A stretch of DNA of 11,053 nucleotides. Source: Comamonadaceae bacterium. GTDB taxonomy: Bacteria > Pseudomonadota > Gammaproteobacteria > Burkholderiales > Burkholderiaceae_C. Made by a program: the position numbers and the translations under genes. The number at the start of each line of letters is the position of its first letter. Within the stretch, counting starts at the first letter, position 1. This document shows, piece by piece, positions 6,431 to 11,053 of the stretch. The notes under the pieces are model-generated. The model had not been told where the DNA came from. It saw only the letters and a list, made by a program, of their open reading frames with translations, and did not search any database. Where the stretch lies: assembly GCA_947374505.1 (NCBI GenBank), contig CANCCE010000084.1:1-11053 (forward strand), written 5' to 3'.

Positions 6431-7014
6431 TTGATTTTCGGAATCCGGCCCATCACATAAAACTCTGGGTTCGGTTGCATATTGCTGAAGCTTGCCATTC
6501 TGTTTGAGAGTCCAAAAAAAGCCGTGATGGCGGCTATGTCCCAAGCATCTTCGTCAGTGAAACCGTGCGCTTGCAACGTTTCGAAGTCAGCATCCGTTAT
6601 CTCGTGCGAGCGCTCGCAAACTTTCATCGCAAAATCGAGCATGGCTTTCTGGCGCGGACTGATGTCGGCCTTGCGGTAATTCACCGCCACTTGATCTGCC
6701 ACCAGCGGTTTTTTTTCATAAATCCGCAGGATCGCGCCATGTGCCACCACGCAATACAGACAGTGGTTGGCTGCGCTGGTGGTGGTCACGATCATTTCGC
6801 GATCGCCCTTGGTGAGCGAGCCCATCGGGTTGCCACCTTCTTCTTTGATCATCAGGGCATCGTGGTACGCAAAGAAGGCGCGCCATTCGGCCGGGCGCCG
6901 TGCTAAAGCCAGAAAGACGTTGGGCACAAAGCCGGCCTTTTCCTGTACGGCCAGAATTTTGAGCCGGATGTCTTCAGGCAAATCTCTCAGTTCAGGCATT
7001 GGGAAGCGGGTCAT
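6427..7014 (-). CDS. AhpD-fold peroxidase-related protein (carboxymuconolactone decarboxylase family)
   Basis: The product is a 195-residue all-helical protein of the alkylhydroperoxidase AhpD-like superfamily. The active-site block is REMIVTTTSAANHCLYCVVAHG, with Glu73, Cys85, Cys88 and His92. Their spacing (12, 3, 4) is the same as Glu118, Cys130, Cys133 and His137 of Mycobacterium tuberculosis AhpD. Only the middle His of that protein's CSHC is replaced, by Tyr87. This supports a thiol-based peroxidase or disulfide role rather than the lactone decarboxylase named for the superfamily. The ATG at 7014 is preceded by GGAG at 9 bases; an ATG five codons upstream (7029) lacks a ribosome site. 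It sits 46 bp after the PAS-LuxR gene and overlaps the glutaredoxin-like gene by 4 bases, so a redox operon is likely. Substrate unknown. Confidence 0.85.
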   Translation of the reverse strand: MTRFPMPELRDLPEDIRLKILAVQEKAGFVPNVFLALARRPAEWRAFFAYHDALMIKEEGGNPMGSLTKGDREMIVTTTSAANHCLYCVVAHGAILRIYEKKPLVADQVAVNYRKADISPRQKAMLDFAMKVCERSHEITDADFETLQAHGFTDEDAWDIAAITAFFGLSNRMASFSNMQPNPEFYVMGRIPKIK

Positions 7015-7060
7015 ACAGGGGATCTCCATTCGTTTGTGAATCAGCCGGTCGTAGGTTAAG

Positions 7061-7615
7061 TCATCCTGCCAACAGTTTATGCACCAGATCGGCTGTGGTC
7101 GAGGCCTTGTATTTGCGCATCAAACGCGCCCGGTAAACTTCTACCGTGCGGTGGCTGATGACGAGGGCGCGGCCAATTTCTTTCGAGGTCAGCCCGCCCA
7201 TCAGGTGTGCGGCCACTTCGCGTTCACGGGCGGTGAGTTCGGCTGTGACGGGCCGCCTTGAACTCAGGTCCTCAAAGGTCCAGATGCCGGCTTCGTGGGG
7301 TGCGTCCCGGTTCAGGGTTCTGCCGGTCACGTGGCACCAGAATGTGTCGTCCTTGAAACGGCCACCCACGCGCTTCATGATGCGGTCGTCGGCGTAGACG
7401 CCGCTGGCATTCAGGATCGGCGTCAGGCGGGCACCAGTGCGCTCGTACTCGGCGGCGCTGGGGTAAAGTGCCTTGAACGATTGACCCACCAACTCGTCTC
7501 GTGCGGCACCAAACATCTCGCAGACATGCTGATTGCAGTCGACGATGGTGCGGTTTCGCGACAACACCAAGCCCACGGGTGCCAAGTCAAAAGCCAGTTG
7601 GTAATCCACGTCCAT
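7061..7615 (-). CDS. PAS-domain LuxR-type transcriptional regulator
   Basis: Single polypeptide of 184 residues combining a sensory PAS domain (about 3-118, with FDLAPVGLVLSRNRTIVDCNQ and FWCHVTGRTL) and a LuxR/FixJ-type helix-turn-helix (about 125-184, with LTAREREVAAHLMGGLTSKEIGRALVISHRTVEVYRARLMRKY). There is no receiver domain, so it senses directly rather than by phosphorylation; any ligand or cofactor is unknown. The ATG at 7615 has AAAGG at 8 bases. It is divergent from scoAB and heads a likely operon with the AhpD-like and glutaredoxin-like genes. A perfect inverted repeat 20 bases upstream of its start is the obvious candidate binding site, so it probably controls scoAB and itself. 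Confidence 0.88.
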   Translation of the reverse strand: MDVDYQLAFDLAPVGLVLSRNRTIVDCNQHVCEMFGAARDELVGQSFKALYPSAAEYERTGARLTPILNASGVYADDRIMKRVGGRFKDDTFWCHVTGRTLNRDAPHEAGIWTFEDLSSRRPVTAELTAREREVAAHLMGGLTSKEIGRALVISHRTVEVYRARLMRKYKASTTADLVHKLLAG

Positions 7616-7635
7616 CGGGCAAACCTTTAAGGAAA

Positions 7636-7657
7636 ACTACGTAATGCGTTACGTAGT
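7636..7657. promoter_or_regulatory. Perfect 9-bp inverted repeat, probable operator of the PAS-LuxR regulator
   Basis: ACTACGTAA (7636-7644), spacer TGCG, TTACGTAGT (7649-7657): the arms match at all nine positions. It lies 20 bases from the regulator ATG and 60 bases from the scoA start codon. Each arm carries TACGTA-type sequence; TTACGTAG resembles the FixJ half-site GTAMGTAG, fitting a LuxR/FixJ-class helix-turn-helix. It could overlap a weak scoA -35 region if TAATAG (7662-7667) is the -10. Confidence 0.7.
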
Positions 7658-7717
7658 ATCGTAATAGCTCTGCTGTGCGGCTGAATCACGGCTTTGCAGC
7701 CTCAACTGGAGACACCT

Positions 7718-8437
7718 TTGAATAAAATATTTCCCTCGGCCGAAGCGGCCATTCAGGACGTCGTCAAGGACGGCCTGCTCTTGGCGGTCGGTGGTTTTGG
7801 TCTGTGCGGCATTCCTGAAGCGCTGATCGAGGCGCTGAAACAAAGCCAAGTTAAAAACCTCACCGTGATTTCCAACAACGCCGGTGTTGACGGCTTCGGC
7901 CTCGGCAAATTGCTAGAGACGCGGCAGATCAAGAAAATGATTTCAAGCTACGTCGGCGAGAACAAAGAGTTTGAGCGTCAGTACCTCGCCGGCGAGCTGG
8001 AGTTGGAGTTCACCCCGCAGGGCACGCTGGCTGAAAAGCTGCGCGCTGGCGGTGCGGGTATTCCTGCGTTTTTCACCAAAACCGGCGTCGGTACCTTGGT
8101 GGCTGAAGGCAAAGAAATACGCGAGTTCGATGGCGAAAACTACATCATGGAGCGCTCCTTGATTCCTGAAGTCTCGTTTGTCAAAGCGCATACCGCTGAC
8201 AAGTCAGGCAACCTGCGCTTTCGTTTGACGGCCCGCAACTTCAATCCGGCTGTGGCCATGGCTGGCAAGTTGTGCATTGTCGAGGTCGAGGAAATCGTCG
8301 AGCTGGGTGAACTCGCCCCTGACGACATTCATTTGGCCGGCATTTACGTGCACCGCATCGTGCTGAATGCGAACCCTGAAAAGCGCATCGAAAAACGCAC
8401 GGTGACTGCATCGACCAACAATCCAACAGGAGCCTGA
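7718..8437 (+). CDS. scoA: Succinyl-CoA:3-ketoacid CoA-transferase subunit A
   Basis: Alpha subunit of the heterodimeric enzyme that moves CoA from succinyl-CoA to acetoacetate, giving acetoacetyl-CoA for thiolysis. The product is 239 residues. It has the CoA-transferase family I signature VGGFGLCGIPEALIEAL (24-40), ISNNAG (51-56), and stretches typical of bacterial ScoA and animal OXCT: TPQGTLAEKLRAGGAGIPAFFTKTGVGTL and ARNFNPAVAMAGK. These fit acetoacetate transferase better than 3-oxoadipate transferase (PcaI), which differs in the region around residues 77-95. The start is read as TTG at 7718 (protein MNKIFPS), because GGAG at 7708-7711 sits 6 bases before it; an in-frame TTG at 7694 lacks such a site. 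scoB follows one base after the stop. The PAS-LuxR regulator is divergent and the likely controller. Confidence 0.93.
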   Translation: MNKIFPSAEAAIQDVVKDGLLLAVGGFGLCGIPEALIEALKQSQVKNLTVISNNAGVDGFGLGKLLETRQIKKMISSYVGENKEFERQYLAGELELEFTPQGTLAEKLRAGGAGIPAFFTKTGVGTLVAEGKEIREFDGENYIMERSLIPEVSFVKAHTADKSGNLRFRLTARNFNPAVAMAGKLCIVEVEEIVELGELAPDDIHLAGIYVHRIVLNANPEKRIEKRTVTASTNNPTGA

Positions 8438-8438
8438 C

Positions 8439-9077
8439 ATGGCGTGGACTCAAGACCAAATGGCCGCCCGTGCGGCCCAAGAACTCGAAGACGGCTTTTA
8501 TGTCAACCTCGGCATCGGCATCCCGACGCTGGTAGCCAACTTTGTGTCCAAAGACATCGAAGTCTGGCTGCAGTCTGAAAACGGCATGCTCGGTATCGGT
8601 GCTTTTCCGACTGAAGACCAGGTCGATGCTGACTTGATCAACGCGGGTAAGCAAACCGTCACCACCATTCCAGGCTCCTCGATCTTCGGCACGCAAGACA
8701 GCTTTGCGATGATCCGTGGCGGCAAGATCAACTTGTCCATCCTTGGCGCGATGCAGGTCAGCGAGCAGGGCGACTTGGCGAACTGGATGATCCCCGGCAA
8801 GATGGTCAAAGGCATGGGCGGTGCCATGGATTTGGTGGCCGGCGTCAAACGCGTGATCGTGTTGATGGAACACGTTGCCAAAAAGAAAGACGGCACCGAA
8901 GACATGAAAATTTTGACCCAATGCACGCTGCCACTGACAGGGCTCGGCGTGGTCGACCGCATCATCACCGATCTGGCTGTCATGGATGTGACACCGCAAG
9001 GCTTGAAAGTGATGGAGATGGCACCCGGCGTGACGCTGGAGCTGTTGCAGTCAAAGACGGGTGTGAGGCTGATTTAA
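8439..9077 (+). CDS. scoB: Succinyl-CoA:3-ketoacid CoA-transferase subunit B
   Basis: Beta subunit, carrying the catalytic glutamate that forms the covalent CoA thioester. The product is 212 residues, normal for ScoB. LGIGIPTLVANF (24-35) and the active-site signature SENGMLGIG (46-54, Glu47 catalytic) are clear. GGKINLSILGAMQVSEQGDLANWMIPGKMVKGMGGAMDL is the usual downstream block. AGGAG (8428-8432) inside the end of scoA serves its ATG, and only one base separates scoA's TGA from it, so the two are cotranscribed and made in equal amounts. A strong hairpin begins 20 bases after the stop. Confidence 0.95.
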   Translation: MAWTQDQMAARAAQELEDGFYVNLGIGIPTLVANFVSKDIEVWLQSENGMLGIGAFPTEDQVDADLINAGKQTVTTIPGSSIFGTQDSFAMIRGGKINLSILGAMQVSEQGDLANWMIPGKMVKGMGGAMDLVAGVKRVIVLMEHVAKKKDGTEDMKILTQCTLPLTGLGVVDRIITDLAVMDVTPQGLKVMEMAPGVTLELLQSKTGVRLI

Positions 9078-9096
9078 AAGCAGTCTTGCAGACGAA

Positions 9097-9132
9097 AACA
9101 AGGCCATCATCGGTGAAAATGATGGCCTTGTT
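9097..9132 (+). terminator. Hairpin terminator after scoB
   Basis: A perfect 14-bp stem (9097-9110 with 9119-9132) encloses the 8-base loop CGGTGAAA. The stem starts AACAAGGCC and ends GGCCTTGTT. The T-tract is short and partly inside the stem (CCTTGTT then CAAAG), so termination may be partial. It separates scoAB from the next gene, 47 bases downstream. Confidence 0.7.
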
Positions 9133-9179
9133 CAAAGTCATCGCCGCCTCCGGCATCCCATCAGAATCAATCGCCATAC

Positions 9180-10172
9180 ATGTCCAAACTTAAACTCACT
9201 TTCGGCTGCTGGAACTACGACCGCACCCGGGCCCTCATGGACGGCAGCGTTCAACCTGACGGCATCGACCTGAACTACCTCAACATGCCCGTCGAGGAAA
9301 CCTTCTTTCGGATGCTGCGGCACAAGGAATTCGATGTGGCCGAGATGTCACTGTCGTCTTACACCGTGTCGATGTTCAATCCGGCGCGGCCATTCGTGGC
9401 CATTCCTGTTTTCCCTTCGCGGTTTTTCCGGCATTCCTGCATTTACGTCAACGCCAAATCCGGCATTCGCGAAGCCAAAGACCTGATCGGAAAACGCGTT
9501 GGAAATCCTGAATACCAGATGACTGCCCCGGTCTGGATTCGGGGTATTTTGTCGGACCACTATGGCGTGCCGGTTGACAGCGTGAGCTACTTCACGGGTG
9601 GCGAAGAAGAGCCAGGTCGTTCAGAAAAGATCAAGCTCGATTTGCCGTCCAATATCAAGGTGGAGCGCATTGGCCCTGATCAAACGCTGGCGCAGATGCT
9701 GCTCGATGGTGAAATCGATGCGCTTTACACCGCGCGCATGCCCTCCAGCTTTTTGAAAGGCGGCGGCAAGGTCGTGCGCTTGTTTGAAGACTACGAGCAA
9801 GTCGAGCGTAATTACTTCAAAGAAACCAAGATGTTTCCGATCATGCACACCGTGGCGATTCGCCGAGATGTGTATGAGGCCAATCCCTGGGTCGCCCGCT
9901 CGATGATGAAGGCGCTTGAAGAGTCGCAACGCCGAACCTACGATGACCTCTACGAAACAGCGGCGCTCAAGGTCATGTTGCCTTGGCTGACGTCTCACGT
10001 TGAGCAGGTCAAACGTGAGATGGGCGAAGACTTCTGGCCATATGGCTTTGAGAAGAATGAAGAAACCTTGCGGACTTTCTTGCGCTACTCCTATGAGCAG
10101 GGCCTTTCAAAACATTTGCTCGAACCGCGAGACCTGTTTGCCCCTGAGTCGCTAGAAGCCTTCAAAATTTGA
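9180..10172 (+). CDS. 4,5-dihydroxyphthalate decarboxylase-like protein (periplasmic-binding-protein fold)
   Basis: The product is 330 residues, the length of Pseudomonas putida Pht5, which decarboxylates 4,5-dihydroxyphthalate to protocatechuate. It shares that family's character from memory: opening LKLTFGCWNYDRTRAL, PDGIDLNYLNMPVEETFFRML, FDVAEMSLSSY, FPSRFFRHSCIYVN and KRVGNPEYQMTAPVWIRGIL. The fold is that of ABC-transporter binding proteins of the NMT1/THI5 type, yet there is no signal peptide, so it is cytosolic. Many homologues are annotated by this name without biochemical proof. No phthalate dioxygenase or dehydrogenase gene is here, so the substrate is open. The ATG at 9180 has no strong ribosome site. 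It follows a terminator hairpin and precedes an exporter-type gene by 18 bp. Family sure, reaction not. Confidence 0.7.
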   Translation: MSKLKLTFGCWNYDRTRALMDGSVQPDGIDLNYLNMPVEETFFRMLRHKEFDVAEMSLSSYTVSMFNPARPFVAIPVFPSRFFRHSCIYVNAKSGIREAKDLIGKRVGNPEYQMTAPVWIRGILSDHYGVPVDSVSYFTGGEEEPGRSEKIKLDLPSNIKVERIGPDQTLAQMLLDGEIDALYTARMPSSFLKGGGKVVRLFEDYEQVERNYFKETKMFPIMHTVAIRRDVYEANPWVARSMMKALEESQRRTYDDLYETAALKVMLPWLTSHVEQVKREMGEDFWPYGFEKNEETLRTFLRYSYEQGLSKHLLEPRDLFAPESLEAFKI

Positions 10173-10190
10173 GTCTGGGCTTGAGCGTGT

Positions 10191-11053
10191 ATGTCTGAAA
10201 CGCATTGGGGGTATTTCCTGTCGGTTGGCGCGTTGTTGCTTTTTTCATCCAGTTTATTGGTCACCAAAGTGGCCTCCAGTCGTATCGGATTGAATCTGGG
10301 GTTTCTGGTCGCAACGCTGGTCAATGTGGGATTTGCCGCGTTGGCTCTGGCTTTGGAGTTTGCCCTCCGATCGCATGTCTTTGAATGGAACACGACCGCC
10401 TTTTTATTGTTCGCTGCTGCAGGCGGCTTTGCGACCTATCTGGGCCGTTGGTTTTTTTACGAATCAGTCGTGCGTTTTGGTCCTGCGCGGGCCAGCATTT
10501 TTCAGGTGAGCAGTCCGCTGTTCACGGCCATCATGGCCTGGTTGTTTTTGGATGAACGCCTGAGCTGGGTGGTTGCCGGTGGCATGCTGATGACTCTCTG
10601 CGGGCTGGTGCTGGTCAGCTATAAGTCGGGCGTTGTTCCTGAGGCTGGACGCGTGATGGCGTTGGCAGCGCCACGCTTGACCCGGCAGGAGCGCTTGCTT
10701 CAGTCGGTCTTTTTACTTGGTTTGTTCAGCTCCGTGGCCTATGCCATCAGCAACGTGCTGCGCGGTTCTGCGATCCGGCTCTGGAATGAGCCTGTCGTCG
10801 GTGCATTGACCGGCGCTGTGTTTGGGTTGACCTTGCTCCTGCTCTTCAACGTGAAAAAAGCGGGGTTTATGTCTAGTTTGAGGTCGGCTGACCGGACTGG
10901 ACTTTGGTTGTTTGCCTTGATCGGTGTGTTCAACATCCTGGGTCAAATGGGGGTCATCGGCGCCATGCGCTTCATCCCGCTCTCAGTCGTCGCATTGATG
11001 ACGCTGTGCACGCCCATTTTGGTGTTTCCGCTCAGTCATTTATTGTTCAAAGG
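10191..11053 (+). CDS. EamA/DMT-family membrane transporter, cut by window edge
   Basis: Partial gene: 287 codons and two bases are present with no stop before the right edge. It encodes a hydrophobic protein of the drug/metabolite transporter superfamily with about nine or ten membrane helices visible. The first half ends with the typical EamA block ARASIFQVSSPLFTAIMAWLFLDERLSWVVAGGMLMTLCGLVLV (about residues 100-143). A polar loop (about 144-171) follows, then the second repeat starts near LLGLFSSVAYAISNVLRG, and its counterpart block (FIPLSVVALMTLCTPILVFPLSHLL) lies at the cut. Family members export metabolites or amino acids, or import small solutes; the substrate is not readable. The ATG at 10191 is 18 bp after the decarboxylase-like gene, so cotranscription is likely. 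No strong ribosome site is seen. Confidence 0.85.
   Translation, partial: MSETHWGYFLSVGALLLFSSSLLVTKVASSRIGLNLGFLVATLVNVGFAALALALEFALRSHVFEWNTTAFLLFAAAGGFATYLGRWFFYESVVRFGPARASIFQVSSPLFTAIMAWLFLDERLSWVVAGGMLMTLCGLVLVSYKSGVVPEAGRVMALAAPRLTRQERLLQSVFLLGLFSSVAYAISNVLRGSAIRLWNEPVVGALTGAVFGLTLLLLFNVKKAGFMSSLRSADRTGLWLFALIGVFNILGQMGVIGAMRFIPLSVVALMTLCTPILVFPLSHLLFK

Noticed and set aside
8241..8999. 252-codon open frame on the minus strand across the scoA-scoB junction
   Set aside because: Both plus-strand genes are certain. The antisense product is rich in His, Asp and Arg, typical of shadow frames.
1..11053. Mobile element, CRISPR array, tRNA, toxin-antitoxin or defence cassette
   Set aside because: No transposase, integrase or repeat-spacer pattern, no tRNA-like fold, and no small paired genes were seen; the gene content is housekeeping and catabolic.

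Overview
The window looks like ordinary chromosomal DNA of a betaproteobacterium of the order Burkholderiales, most likely the family Comamonadaceae (Rhodoferax/Polaromonas-like). This rests on moderately high GC, a grpE-dnaK order with sigma-32-type promoter sequence, and protein sequences that read like that group from memory. No phage, transposon, CRISPR array, tRNA or rRNA was seen. Coding density is very high, and no gene-free stretch exceeds 300 bases; the longest is 1776-2023.

Layout. (1) 1-1775, minus strand: an HxlR-like winged-helix regulator, then grpE, then the first 179 codons of dnaK, which runs off the left edge. A good heat-shock promoter lies just upstream of grpE, and a weaker candidate lies in front of dnaK. 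(2) 1776-3742: a divergent control region with a small inverted repeat, then garL and garR on the plus strand. These two enzymes cleave 2-dehydro-3-deoxyglucarate to pyruvate plus tartronate semialdehyde and reduce the latter to D-glycerate. (3) 3749-5434, minus strand: ETF-ubiquinone oxidoreductase, convergent with garR. It is divergent from a small hotdog thioesterase (5579-6007, plus). (4) 5993-7615, minus strand: a probable three-gene operon of a PAS-LuxR regulator, an AhpD-fold CxxC protein and a glutaredoxin-like CPFC protein. The last two genes overlap by ATGA. (5) 7718-9077, plus strand: scoA-scoB, the two subunits of succinyl-CoA:3-ketoacid CoA-transferase, closed by a strong hairpin. 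A perfect 9+4+9 inverted repeat sits between the PAS-LuxR gene and scoA. (6) 9180-11053, plus strand: a 4,5-dihydroxyphthalate decarboxylase-like protein with a binding-protein fold, then an EamA/DMT transporter cut by the right edge.

How the genes fit together. The first block is protein folding under heat-shock control. The rest is mostly carbon and acyl-CoA metabolism: aldarate breakdown, electrons from acyl-CoA dehydrogenases to quinone, acyl-CoA hydrolysis, and ketone-body or ketoacid activation. I see no clearly new defence or mobile system. The features most worth a second look are the PAS-LuxR/scoAB intergenic palindrome, the overlapping AhpD-like/glutaredoxin-like pair, the inverted repeat upstream of garLR, and the doubtful substrate of the dihydroxyphthalate decarboxylase-like protein.
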